From Phytoseiulus persimilis (lineage: Eukaryota > Arthropoda > Arachnida > Mesostigmata > Phytoseiidae): a stretch of DNA of 64,000 nucleotides. A model generated the notes under the pieces. That model saw only the letters and a program-made list of their open reading frames with translations. It was not told where the DNA came from and did not search any database. The stretch covers positions 21,716,211 through 21,780,210 of the forward strand of contig CM075104.1 of the NCBI GenBank assembly GCA_037576195.1, given 5' to 3'. Made by a program: the position numbers and the translations under genes. This document shows positions 24,701 through 36,827 of the stretch, piece by piece. The number at the start of each line of letters is the position of its first letter. Position 1 is the first letter of the stretch.

Positions 24701-25834
24701 ACGTCGCATAGGAGGCTGAACAATCATTGCGGCATTCGCGGAAACCTGACGAAGTGTGATATGACTCTGAGGTGGGAACGGAAACACAGGACACGAGGAA
24801 CTTGGGTGCAAAGTTTTCTCAACATCTTACACGAAAATTCGTATACTAGCGATGGAAGAGGATCACAACTTCAGGACTCGGGAGTTTTTCCGGTCTGCCA
24901 CCGATTGGTTGGTGTGTTTCCAGTTGTGTCGAAGACAGGACGATTCTGTTCCACATAACGCGTCGATCTCGACTGCATCTCCGTGAGACATTACAGCTTT
25001 TGCCGACATTCTAGATTCTGTCATCCATATTCGTGCAGCCCTCCAAGAGGTCTCCGGACAGACCCTAATCGGGCACGGTTCATCGCGAGACTCGGTCACG
25101 AGGAAATGGGTCAGGAAATTTAATGAGGATTTTCCGCGGAGATCAGGATACCGGTACCAGTTCTCCTCTTGATGCAACATTCGATGCCGAATTCGCAGAT
25201 CGATGTAGAAAAAAACTACAATGCTCTCACATTTCCAACAGCCAGCTCAAGCCTGCCGAATGCTCAGATCGAAATCCCTCGACGGTCGAGTTCGGTGTTC
25301 GAGTGCTGCGAGGGGTTTCATGCTCAGCAAACGAGGCTCATTCCTTCAGTCAGCTCGGTACGTCGCACGATCGGTTCCCGCTCCGCTCGAGGCCTCTGGC
25401 CAAAGGGAGTCGCATTCTCGTTACCGAAACAGGTCACCGACGACGGTCGCCGGGCAGGAAAACAACAGCGAGCTCCGCCCCTGCTGTTTGAGTGCGTGTG
25501 TTCCGAACTCGCAGCGTATTTTTGATTTCCGTCGGTCTTTCACGTTTTCGTTTGTCGTTCGTCGTATCAGTTTGTCGTTTTCGTTCCCCGCAAGCTCGTT
25601 GGTCTCACTCCTTAGGAGTCGTCTTTGAAACTAGAAAGTCACCCGGAGAGAAGGAATCGCGGAGGATCTGACACCGTTCGTCTGGCCGCCATCGCTTCGT
25701 CGGCATTCGGCTGCGCGTGTTCCGCACCGTGTCGTTCAGCCCCGCTCAGCTTTGAAGCGGAGCTTCTTTCTTGCACGGCTGCATGTCAGAAGTGTGATCG
25801 AATGTTCCGGAGTCACCGCGAGGAGTACGGCTAA
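24701..25834. other. No gene recognised; possible LINE remnants
   Basis: Frames at 25123-25491, 25169-25525 and 25221-25628 overlap on the + strand, and none has a recognisable domain. The position between two LINE-like stretches makes decayed LINE sequence likely, but I cannot show it. Confidence 0.35.
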
Positions 25835-26473
25835 CCTTATCCACCGTCTGAGAGCGCAACATTCCAAGGACGTGACTCGCGCTTCCACAGCGTGATCGCA
25901 GGAGGGACGAGTCGGGCACATGCTCTGCGATTCCCATGAGTTTTCCTCGGGAAAACTCTTCTCGAGCCAGCTCCTATCAGAGAATTGATAGATCTGTGGA
26001 TGAACCATGCTCGGAAAAGACGGTCATTCCGCTACGAGTGGTGGAACACGAAGCTTTTTGAACTCTCGTGGGCTCGCTCGAAGCGGTTGGGTTTGAACCT
26101 AATCGGTTGCCGCAGCCTTGGGAGACGGATTGACAACGAATACAAACCGTGGAACTCCCCCGCGGAGCTCTGGGCAACGACGGCGGACGTTCGATCAGGC
26201 GGCCCGCGAGGCTCGCTTGGAAAGACGCGGGACGGGATCGATGAGCAACACAATCTTGAACTGCATCCTCGTGCTTCGTTGGTGATGTCGACAAGGTCAT
26301 CCTCTACGAGGACCCAACTCACGCAGATGAGATCGAGGCCGATGTCTACAACAACGACGACGAAAGCGACTCCGCGGTCTTGGAGGTGCGCGAGCATGAT
26401 TCGTGAAAGGCAGGCGGATGGGGGCACGGAGCGGGACGAGGCCAGCACGAGCGATGGTGCTCCTTGGGATTAG
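25835..26473 (+). pseudogene. Possible LINE relic (endonuclease-to-RT linker)
   Basis: The + strand frame 25985-26473 begins with basic, Trp-containing sequence (WWNTKLFELSWARSKRL) that resembles the linker following the endonuclease domain in LINE ORF2 proteins, where PWWxxEL...RR is common. The preceding 45 bp (25891-25935) are about three-quarters identical to 23745-23789. A neighbouring frame reads an acidic stretch (near 26280-26400), so at least one frameshift would be needed. No catalytic motif of the endonuclease or RT is visible. It could also be unrelated. Confidence 0.3.
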
Positions 26474-27516
26474 GGCCGACGAACGGAGACCGCAAGAATC
26501 GTCACAACAACCTCAGGGAAATGTGTCCGACACTCCATAGCACTGCTATAGAATAGGACATACGAGCCTCTGAGAACGTTGGTCAGGCTCCGAGTGCATG
26601 TAGCATCGAAGACAGATCGAGCCGCCGTAGGGGAACTTCGTTTACCAAGGTGCTTCTGTCATTTCCCCCGAAGTCAGACGAAATTCTCGCCTTGTCGGTT
26701 CCACAACTCTGACCCTGACAGACAATAGTGGCCGAGTTTTCTCGGATTACCGAGCACCGGTTCAACGCTTAGTTCTGTGGCGGACCAATCTGTTGGTACC
26801 CGCGCGGTGGTCAGCTATTGCCGCGGATCCTCGTTGGGGAAAAGCTCGTTCCGGCTTGTCTCACCAACCTCTCAAACGGCCGCTGGAGACGCAGCCACGA
26901 ACTCAGTGACGCCGACTAAACCAGCCAGACCGGTGCGACCAGAGCGCGTAGTCAAACACGCCGAAGGCTGCAGAGCCAAAACCAGGATCTGCCGAATGCT
27001 CGATCAACACGTTAAGAGGGGGTGGAAGTCGAGTTCCGGAGCGAACTGGAACGAAGCGTCCACAAGGCTTATTCGAAGGCATGTCGATCTCAATTAACAC
27101 TCTTTTCGTCTCCTCAACGTTTCATTCTTCGAATTGCTCCATTAGCTCTTTTCCTGGCTTCGCAAAGTCGGTTGTCGCGCAGCACCAGGGAAAATGCCGC
27201 CATAGTCTTCTGTTTACGCTACAAAGAGCTGTGTTTCCCATGCATTCCCGAGGGAGCCCAGGATCATCTACTTCGCGGCATCAGCGAATTCATTTCCGAG
27301 CGGATCACGCCGGCTACTACCTCGCGCTCGGATCTATCTCAAGTGGCCGATTTCTCCATTTTCGGTGGAAAGTATTCCATCGACGCATCAGTACAGGGAG
27401 AATAAAGCAGTGCAGTAGCGATCGGCCACGAAGTTCCTCCTTTCTGCGGCATCACCGGCGATACAACGTATCTTCCGGGAGATCAATACAGCACCTCTCG
27501 GTTGGGGATAATTCGC
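26474..27516. other. No gene recognised
   Basis: The + strand frames 27022-27405 (127 codons) and 27081-27830 (249 codons, the longest in the window) overlap in different frames. Neither shows a domain, signal peptide or splice support. The longer one is rich in Ser and Arg with no recognisable fold and is treated as chance. Confidence 0.4.
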
Positions 27517-28086
27517 CCGCGATCCGTGGATCCAGATCCGCAGGATCCACAAGATATTCGCGGATCCAGATCTGCAAGACCCGCGCACATTTAACCGTGA
27601 AACTCCACGAGGAAACGGTCGTACGGCAAACACGGATCACCTGTCTTTTGTTGTGGTTCTGTAGCCCGCTGGTGTTAGCCGTAGAGGGTATTTTAGAGTC
27701 GGGAATTTTCGAGCCCGATTCTGGTTTGTTTGTGTGTTGTTATCGTGCCACAGTAGCTCAGAGGGAGTTGTCAATGCTTCAACAGCTGATTGTAATCTGG
27801 ATTTGCTCGGGAGAGGGCTCGTCCGAGTAGACATCCCATCATTATCGCACCCTCGTACATCACAGCTCCGGCTGGCCTCAATATTGTCATTGAAGGTGAA
27901 GGTTGCCTTGAGGAGACTTTGAACAAGGAACCTGCCCTCTAGAGGATAGCGCGTTGCGAGTCTATTTGATAGCAATGAACTGGGAACAGTTTGAGTCGAG
28001 CGTGAAACTTTGCGGATCCGTTCTGCAGAGATCCGCGGATCCTACTTCACGGGTTCCGCGGATCTCGAAATTTGCAGATCTTTGGA
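27517..28086. repeat. Two GCGGATC-rich clusters about 0.5 kb apart
   Basis: 27517-27590 and 28010-28086 are each dense in GGATCC, GCGGATC and AGATCTGCA words. Several form local palindromes, such as AGATCCGCGGATCC near 28030. The second cluster partly resembles the reverse complement of the first, so the two could be the ends of one decayed mobile element. No target duplication was found. Confidence 0.35.
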
Positions 28087-28299
28087 AGTCTAAGTCGGTA
28101 CCACGAGTATCTGATGGAGTTTGTGAGCGAATGTCACGCTGTCGGTATTCACGATTCGAGTCCAGTGACTCCGACCGACGGGAGAATCTAGGACTCCAAG
28201 GGGCTTCGAGCTGATTTCCGAACTCAACGCTCATTCGCAGTGTGCCGTCTCACGATAGTACTGAGAATGTGATTGATAGCATTCGAAAAACGATGAATG

Positions 28300-28530
28300 C
28301 ACACACATGTTCCTGAAACGGTGTTTACCCTGGATGCCGAAAAATCGAGCCAGAAATGCATGAAGCCGAAAAATCAAGCCCGAAAAACATGAAGCCGAAA
28401 AATCGAGCCCGAAAAGCATGAAGCCGAAAGGCATGAAGTTGAAGAGCGTGAAGCCGAAAACCTCCTCTCTCAACAGCGGAGCGGTCGATACTGGTTTAGC
28501 GGGGAGGAATTGCACCTTCGTTATGCTCAG
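28300..28530 (-). repeat. Repeat copy with 29-bp minisatellite core (inverted partner of 29240-29415)
   Basis: Three-plus tandem units of 29 bp lie at 28334-28460, each including AATCGAGCCCGAAAAGCATG then AAGCCGAAA. The flanking sequence on the minus strand, CCCGCTAAACCAGT followed by GAGAGAGGAGG, also occurs in the partner copy on the other strand, as does a stretch near CCGTTTCAGG on the far side. So the unit is a dispersed repeat containing a minisatellite, not just a tandem array. In one minus-strand frame the core reads as a Phe-rich peptide (FMLFGLDF). Confidence 0.65.
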
Positions 28531-29239
28531 CCTACCCACTTCTTCTGCCTCGCTTACGTCCTCGCTGTTCCGCATCTACGGTCCCTAGTTCGAACCGACC
28601 AAAGGTGTAGCTGCTACGGGAAGCAATCTGCTGAACGCGAATCTTGAAGTTTCCGAAGTCAACTCGCTAGAGCTGAAGAGGAATCTTCACCTCCAGCTCG
28701 AGTACTATTTGCAGAATACGCTGTTACAACACTTTGTTCTTTCCCACCGAAAAGGGAAAACCGGCATGGAAACCCTCATCCGCAGTCACAGTACATCCGC
28801 TGCCTGTTGAAGGCTCAGATGAACTCGACTGAACCGGAATCCGCGTTTGTCAGCTCCACTCGCAGTAGTACGATCAGTCCCTAGAGCATCTACAAAGATC
28901 GCCCGCACTCCGGCAGACGAGTCATACGTTCCTATTAAACGGACGATCAGTTCCTATGGCGTCAATGATTTGACGATGATGAGATGGAGGCGCCCCTGAC
29001 CCAGGACAACACTCAAACCCAGGATGAGCGCGCAGGGGCGCTTTGCGTGCCTAGAAGAATGACCCATTCCCGTAAATGGACACGCTGATGAAAAGCGCTC
29101 GTGCGAAATGTTCTATATCAGAGAGCGAATCGGGAAAAGGGTTCTTCCATCGTTTCGCCGTGCTCTGGAGTAATACTGAGCCATTGTCATCATTTCATCC
29201 GAGAACGTCTCCCAGTCGTTCCGAATGAGTCTCACAAAG

Positions 29240-29415
29240 GTACAGATCGACGAAACGATACAGAAATCCCATCCCGCCAAACCAGTCCCGAACACTCCGC
29301 CGTTGGGAGAGGAGGTTTCCGGCTTCATGCTTTTCGGGCTCGATTTTTCGGCTTCATGCGTTTCGGGTTCGAATTTTCGGCTTGTCGGACCCTAACCCCT
29401 GAAACAGAGTCAACG
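29240..29415 (+). repeat. Repeat copy with 29-bp minisatellite core (inverted partner of 28300-28530)
   Basis: The + strand carries CCCGCCAAACCAGTCCCGAA, then GGGAGAGGAGG, then two to three 29-bp units (29321-29392) with GGCTTCATGCTTTTCGGGCT. This is the same order as the minus strand at 28300-28530, with fewer core units. About 0.7 kb without clear matching separates the two, so this is an inverted pair with a spacer. Confidence 0.65.
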
Positions 29416-29871
29416 TACTCAACTGTGGCCGATCCCCGTGTCCCAACTGTCCCGACTGTAGCTCATCGCTTACATACGCAAATGAGGTCACAGTTATCCC
29501 TAAAACTGTTTAAAAGAAAACAGCAACAGCTCAGACGGGGACGGAGAGGTACGCTCTTGGTGTCCCCGACAGCAGAGTGGCAAACGAACTCAGCTCGGCG
29601 AACCGGGCTGGTCTTCGATCGGAGCGAGAGAAGCCCAGAGCAAGATAAAATACGTCGCCAGAAAGAAGTCCATGCCTGACCAATACTGCACATGATGGAC
29701 TTCACCCGAGCGAAAAACAAAAGCATATCGGAGAGTAAAGGAGTTGTATCGTGAGTTCAAGTGTGGAGACATAACGCTGACACACAGAGAACTGGGTAAA
29801 CCTAGGGGATATTCAACAGATCGGTCAAGGAAAAGATTCGCGAAGTTGAGACGGCCAACGGGGTAAACTCT

Positions 29872-30120
29872 ATGAGATACAAGAGTAGCCTGACCCGACA
29901 CCGAACCCACCCGGAAACCCTGACCCACGTCATCTGGGAATGCAACGAAATTTACAACGAGGAAGAGGAGAAACTAAATCGACTGGTGCTCGACGCAAAC
30001 CCTCCCCCAGAGATGACAAACCACACCAAGAGGCTCCTACAGCAGTGGAAGAAAGAAACTACAACCATCCACCGGGGAAACTCGCTTTCGATTGACATAG
30101 AGAACGGGACCTGGTATTAG
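29872..30120 (+). pseudogene. LINE 3' coding end (zinc-knuckle-like C-terminus)
   Basis: The frame reads HRTHPETLTHVIWECNEI early (about residues 10-27). It fits the ETxxHVxxEC element that closes many LINE reverse-transcriptase proteins, followed by a basic helical tail with RLLQQWKKE, and stops at 30120. The upstream coding part is missing or unrecognisable, as expected of a 5'-truncated insertion. The tail differs from the 24-kb and 52-kb copies, so it is a separate family or lineage. No clean poly-A tail follows. Confidence 0.6.
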
Positions 30121-33100
30121 GTCATGCCGTGCTCCTCGTTCATTAAAGGACTCAACATGGAGGTTCAAACGTGATTCGAATCAGAGTTGGGGACGATCCC
30201 AAGTCAAGAACCGAGGTCAGTTTGGTGTTCGCCTTCGCTACATCCGACCTGTTCTCCCGATACTGCTGTAAACGAAATGGGAGGAAGTAGACTGGGAAGA
30301 ACGTACGTTAGGCCCGTTCCAAGGGGCCGACGGTCGGCGGAACGCTAGCATGGAAGTTCAAGGAGGATAACGAGTTCGGTTTCGGCCCGGCGAATCGACG
30401 GGCACCTGACGAATTCCCGGAAACCGAGGTTCATGGAAGTTGTTCTGCTGGGTCGTCGGCGTTTGCCGGACGATATTTCCCGAGGGGACCATCGATTTCA
30501 GCCTCAGTGAACTCACGGATCGGAATGCACGAGCCCGACTGGAAATGTCGAGCGCGGGCATTCTCTGAAAACAACCGTGTCGGCCAGCGATGACTTTGGA
30601 AGACCTCAGATCGGGCGATATGGATCGAGTGATCCGCCATCCGGTCCAGGAGAAAGCGCGGTGATACCGACTGTAAGACTGAGAGTCGATTGCCCACCCT
30701 GAACTCGACCCACTCCTTCAGGAACCGAATAGCAAAGGGTAAGGAGATTAAAATGGGGTCGGCATGCGGGAGTCGAAATCGGTCCGGTCCTTGGCCTCTC
30801 TATGAAAATAATGGGGGCGAGCAATACAGCTGAATACGTACGAAGCTCCAATAATACATTAGGAGTGAAGTACGTCGTTAATGTGCTTTGCCGTCTGGTC
30901 ACAGCCCTTGTGGCGTCACCACCCCATCGTGCAAGCTTCGTACCTCTTGGAGCTTCATGAGAAACCACTACGAAGAGTCGTACGAAGATTCTTCCAGCAT
31001 CTCAAGCTTCGATGAAATGGTCATTCAGGCTGACATCGGTTTTTTCGGTCCTCTGGGTCTCATTTACGACCCACGCCCGGGAGCTCGCGAGGCTTCCTCA
31101 ATTCAGTCTCCGAATGGACGAAATCTCTCCGGCGATCTGAGAAATCCGCCTCTGAGGCACGGTGGCGGGGTAAGAAGGACACGAAGAATCCAAGAACACC
31201 GATTCCAATTCATCAGCGATTATTTCCGAATTCGGGAGCCAATTGTAGAAGCATGAAGAAAGAAAGCGTAGTTTGGCTTGGGAACACGATAATTTCCTCG
31301 GAACGTCTCGGATTCAAGGAAATATGGGGCGAAAATGCTGCTCCAGTCTCGAGCTTTCGATCCTCATTCCAGGTTCAGAAATATGCTCGGTTGCGACAGT
31401 CTCCGGAAGCAAACTGACGAGTCCTCATTTCACTCTGGAAACTCTGCAAATGATACGAACTCGAGTGAGAGTCCACCTACTTCTCTTCGAGCTCATCCAG
31501 CGGCCGTTTTTCGACTTTTTCGGCCATAGCGAGCGCATTCTAGCCAGGAAACCAAGTTCATATTCGATGGTCGTACAATCGAACCGATTCCCGGGAATCT
31601 TCAGAAGCAAAGCGTCGTCCACGCCAGAGAGCTGGTACTCTCCCGGAAGGATTCATTGCTAACTTCCGACGCAACATTGGCATCGGTCGGCGCTTAGAGC
31701 TAAACGGGGCCTCCAAGTCACTGAGCTCGAGCCATCGGAGAGTCTGGTTTGTCTTCTTGTCGACGAGAGAGGAGGATGTGATGCGATTCTTGACGCATCT
31801 GTTTTTCCTTCAGTTTCTTAAGCTCCGGCACCTACTCCACTGTTCCCTTCAGGGCTTGTCCGAAGTACTTCTGTCTCAATGATTCGTCTCATCCGGCTGT
31901 TGGGCACGTTCATGTGCCGAGGTCTCTGATTCCTCTTCCCGAATTCTTCCCGTATTCATTACTGGTTCCACACGGTTTTTGTTATGCTGATACGGATTGG
32001 AACCGAGATATTCCGTGGGCACGAGACGCTCGTGTAACTCTCGGAGACAGTCGGTAACGGGATAACAAACTTATCCCAAGCTCTGAGGTGGTTGTGTGAT
32101 TGTAGTGGATTTCCCATAATGGTGTCATTAGTATCCGCCAGGTTCTGGGGACGACCGCTCCCATGGTAACGAAGTAAAGCCAACGCATTCACGCCCATAG
32201 GCAGCGGACCTTCACCCGGAAAGCGGAGGTTGGGGAGACACTAGGTTTTTGGTGGTTATGCAACTCCCTCACTACTGAGCGGGACTGTGGCTCGGTCTGC
32301 ATCACGCATTGCTCTTCCTGGTCCCCGCGAAAAAAAAGGTTCTAGGGAAGAGCGGAGTCGGCGTCGGGTTCGCCCTGGCTATGGGCGAGATTACATGAAT
32401 TAGTTGGATGTTTGGAAGGGTCGCAGCCGGTGTGCGACATCCTTGCGTGCTCATTTCTGTCTCGTTGTGACGTGATGATGGTGAGTCGTGTAGCTGACAT
32501 ATCTGCGTGCCCTCGTGTACCGTGAGTGGGCTAGGTTTTCTGCCTATGCCCCTAACGAGTTCTGTCTTGTGCCGAAGAGATGGTTCGGAGTATGGACTGC
32601 GTGCCGAAAAACTATTCACCAACTCGGGAACACTCTGAGAACTGTCAGGATCTGATCACCAGCAAACGCCTGGGGTGAATGGAGACTTGACGCAAAGAGC
32701 ATATGATAGGAGTTAACTCACAAAACCCGAGCTTAAAAATCTAATTTCTCTCAATGTCGTTTCTTGACCTGTCCGCCTCTCCCTCCGCGGGTTCAGTTCT
32801 TACGTCTTTTTGAATCATGCGAGTGTACGAGGACTCCTAGGCATAATCACGCGGAGACTTGAGTTGTCAGTGGCGTTGAGCTTCTTGCGAAACAACACAT
32901 CAGCTCAATACAACGTGACGATTCTGCGAGAGGTTATGCGTAGCCCTCAAAAGCTAACCATAACTAGTTTCGAGACCGACTTGAGCAAAAATGCAGATTC
33001 GAGCCAAGGAGCGTCCGCGTTCGGAAATCTTCGGAACTCTCAAGGGACGTCGCAAGGAGCGTGAGCAGGCCATCTAGGGAAAATCAAAGCAAAAACCAGA

Positions 33101-33552
33101 AAGCGCTCAGTTCTTTCAGGAAGACTCGGATATTTGTTTCGTCACCACGCGCCGTTTCCCGAGCAGCGGACAAGACACGCCGAATCCCTGCACTCTGGCT
33201 CTCTAAGGCCTGTCTGAAGTGATGATGATTAACGCTCTGCTACCAAGAGGAGCCGTTCGGCTCCGAACCGGAACGCCGACGTTATGTCTCTGCTCCACCT
33301 TGTTTAGCAGAGTGTATTTCGAAGCATTCATTTTCGGTAAGTAAATAGGGTAGCATCAGAGCAAGCATTGCACTCCGGCAAGTCCGATCGTGGCCGTCAA
33401 TTGAGTCGTTTGTTCCGAAGATTCATTGGCTTGCTGTCTCCGCGGTTTCCTCAACCACAATATAAACACGACCATCCGGACAGCTAGGGCACGATCAATG
33501 GGTTGTTCTCCTGCTGCCGGACATGTGTCACGAATGCAACGTCGTCAGATGC
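30121..33552. other. No gene recognised
   Basis: Open frames stay below about 130 codons and have no identifiable domains. No repeat arrays or element termini are seen. Confidence 0.45.
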
Positions 33553-33582
33553 AACTCACCTGGAATGAATAGAAAACAAGTT
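33553..33582 (-). other. Candidate recursive splice site (AG|GT)
   Basis: On the minus strand the sequence is gttttctattcattccag followed at once by GTGAGT; the junction is between 33560 and 33559. The pyrimidine-rich tract is long and the donor matches consensus. Nothing beyond the splice consensus is shared with the other sites. Confidence 0.5.
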
Positions 33583-36500
33583 AGAACAGGCACATGAAGT
33601 CTGCCAGGAACGACTTCGGGGTCTCCTCGGTCAACTCGAGACTGCTTCTGTTAGATCCAGGAGTCGGATCCGTCCTTCACTAGACTCCACACTTGCGGCT
33701 TCCTTCTTCTCCTCGACTGGATCGGATCCTATTCTAACATTTCGATTGCATGAACGATCCTCTTTGTTCAGTTGAGGGTTGACTGTTTTGGATCCACAGG
33801 TAATTCCGCTCTGTTCCCTCGGAGTCGAGGTTATATCTCAATCCATTCATCCTGATTCTCAGAAAAGCTCAGTGCGCGTGGGAGCTGACGGCTGGGGTGA
33901 AGCTCCGACTAGGAGCTTGGAGTTCTTCGCAGCGATCGTGTGCTCGTCACAAAGAGCTGCAGCGACTTGTTATATGTCAACAGGGATCGCGCCGTCGTTT
34001 CCAGGTGGGCCCGTTGCTAAGAGCGGTTAAAAGTTGTTCATCAAGAGTTGAAGAATAATCGTATCCGAGCCAGGGATGCTTGATCGTTGGAAACGGCAGC
34101 GAGGATATACATCGGTCGTTCGTAAATCCTCTAGTAGTGGAGAGCCTGGATCTTTCTCGTGTACTGACAGTTGGCTTTCCGTGTCTTAGAAAACCCTGAC
34201 AGGTTTCAGATTCCTGACGGTGAACGCCGCGTACTATTGTCGGACCCGCTCAACCTCAGAGCACAGGTCCATAGTTAGTGACATTGCCTATGATGCCATG
34301 CGACCAAGGTACCTTCTTGGGCCAATCAGTTAGTGTCAGCCGAAGTATTGCGGAAGCTGCTGGTGCGCTCCAAGGGCTTGACGAGTGCACCTGTTCCATG
34401 AGAACATTTCTGAGGGCAGCGGTGTTTTTCCGGCTCGACCTTCTTCTCTTCTGAGCACTAGGACTCTCATGTACAGGAGAGTATTTCAGTCGGGTAGACC
34501 GCAGGGATCCCATGATGGATCCGAGAAGCTCGTAGAGACCGACGGGCATGTATTTGAGTGCTGATTCCGTGACCAAAATAACGGACGTTGTTCTTTCAGT
34601 TATATAGAGGATAGATTTTTCTCCAGTACCGACAGTTGGCTAGTCTCCAAGGAGATCCCGACAGATTCCTCCTCCCTGCAATGCTGGAGAACGTAGCCCG
34701 GAGTTACCGGGCCCTCTGCACCAGTATAGCAGGGAAGGAGAGAGAACGATCTTGAAGGCAAATGCGTGTAGCCTGAGAAGTCTCGAAACTATGACCCTTC
34801 CTTACGCGCTTTCGTTTGTCTCGAGTCTACTCAACAAGGCTGAACAGCCTGGTGATTGAACATCACCAGACTTTTCGACGTAAGATACATCATAGCTCCA
34901 GCTTTGTTGGCCATCAAAGTCCCGGAGCAAGGCTGATGAACGAAAGCGTTGCGGAGGGAGAGAGGGCGCCAAATACGGATTCAGACGGTTCTGTTATACG
35001 GAGCAGCACTCACTGGTCAGGCGACTTACAGTACAACAGGTCTCCACCTAATGGAAACACCGGATAATCGGATCATCCGCATATTCAATTCCCGATTCTC
35101 TCCATAGGAAACGCTCCAATTTATCGGTACAAGGCTCCGCTAATTCGGATCCTTCCGTCACGAGCGGCGTTCTTTAGATGAAAGAACGAGAAGTTTGCGC
35201 AATGGGGAACGTATACATGGATGGATCACTTTATTACAGTTACGAGAGCTCGTCAGGTTCCAAAGTTTCACAATTGAAACCCCACCAGTTTTCTCCAACG
35301 AAGAGACCGAACGAATTTCGATTTGCTTCCAGTTCAAAATCTCGGGACATTCTTGTCAATTGACGATGATGCATAGGCTTAGCGAGCCTTCATGATGCCC
35401 GGGGCGGATTTGATGTCCCCCCTCTTTTTTTTTGGGTCTGGGAAGATGAATGCGTTTGATGTGCACTGATTGTATCTTTGTATGTCCTCAAACATGAAAT
35501 AAGATCATCTGAAATGGAGATCTCCAGAGAAATGGAGGCAAATTGCGCGAGATGACCCAAATGTGAGCAAGTAAAATATTATATGAGCTACTGGATTACC
35601 TATTCTTGGAGGGTTATTTGGTTCGCTCGTGGAGCTGCGAATCATCTATTGACTCCTCGGAGTTGAACTTATCCGCGATGGACATCTCGAAAGATAGGAC
35701 AGCGAGGTTTGTCAACTCCGTTGGCTCGATCTCTGGCCCAAGGCAGGAACAAAATGAACTGAACGTTGCCTCTCGATCAGGAAGGAGGACGAAAATTACA
35801 TGGTATCTCGACAATAGGGTGGAAACGATCAGATGCAACGATCGGACTCCGCCCCCACTCTGAGGATTCCGGAAAAAAACCACCTGGAAGAGCTTAGAAA
35901 CCCTGATGTGACAGGCATGGAGAGGCAGTCTGATGGCCCTAGCGGCCCGATGCCCGGGGCGGATTTTTCAGTGCGATCCCGGTCGCTTGTTCTCTGTCAT
36001 GAGGTGATAATTTCCTGGATGAAGCAACTATCGAGGTACCCGGATAATTCGGACGGGAAGTGCAGCCATAGTGGGTAACGGCTCTTCACGCGTGCTCTGA
36101 GACGTTTTCTCTCGTGTGCGACCCTCGAGAGGAGAATTTCTTGTGAGTATTTGGCGACCCTGCATGACCTGAACTGTACTGCCCATTTCCACCACGTCGC
36201 AGTTCTTCTGAGCTCGCTCGTCTTCCTGGGGCCCACTACAGGTCTTTGGAGTCTTTTCAGCTCCTCGGAGCTTAGCCCATTCCCTATCCTGGATGGGCAG
36301 TCTGTCGGCGGCAAGCCAGACCTCATTGAACCGATAGTATGTATAGGTACTTCCAGGGGGGCGAGCTAGGCTCTTGTCAGCCCTTGGTGAACTGATCGCT
36401 CAGATCGGTGGTTTGTAGGCGGCAAGCAAGGCGTTTTGTTCGACCGAGACGAAGTCATAGTTCAACCAGAGAGTTTCCGGCGTGGAGCAAGTCGGGGTAT

Positions 36501-36819
36501 GTAACGAGGCTTCTGCTCTCCGCGTAGTCGCACATGAGCAGAAAGCCTAGGTTCTCTGAGAATGATGGGTCTGCCGCACGGAGCAAGAATATGAACTCTT
36601 TTGGGCACAATCTGGAAGACAGCGTTGCAGCCTCGAGTCGGGGCTTGAAGCTTGGGGCTGCAGATGCGCACAGGAAGGAGACGGGGGCGTGCGGTCCCAC
36701 GATTCGGCTCCAAAAGTGTTCCTCTCGTCGTCTCTTTTCAACCGTTCTCGCTTCTCTCGCAAATCTCCCTCCCTCCGCATTCCGTTTGCTCCATGCACAT
36801 CTTGCGCACACGAGGCTCG
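33583..36819. other. No gene recognised; one 18-bp direct repeat
   Basis: The 18-bp sequence GATGCCCGGGGCGGATTT occurs at 35394-35411 and again at 35949-35966. A run of T follows the first copy closely (about 35424). The pair might be the target duplication of a minus-strand retroposed insert of about 0.54 kb, or two copies of a transposon end. Open frames in the rest have no recognisable domain. Confidence 0.4.
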
Positions 36820-36827
36820 CACGTGAC

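Noticed and set aside
27081..27830. The longest open frame of the window, 249 codons on the + strand
   Set aside because: Ser/Arg-rich without any recognisable domain, overlapped by another frame, and spanning a GCGGATC-rich repeat cluster. Most likely chance.
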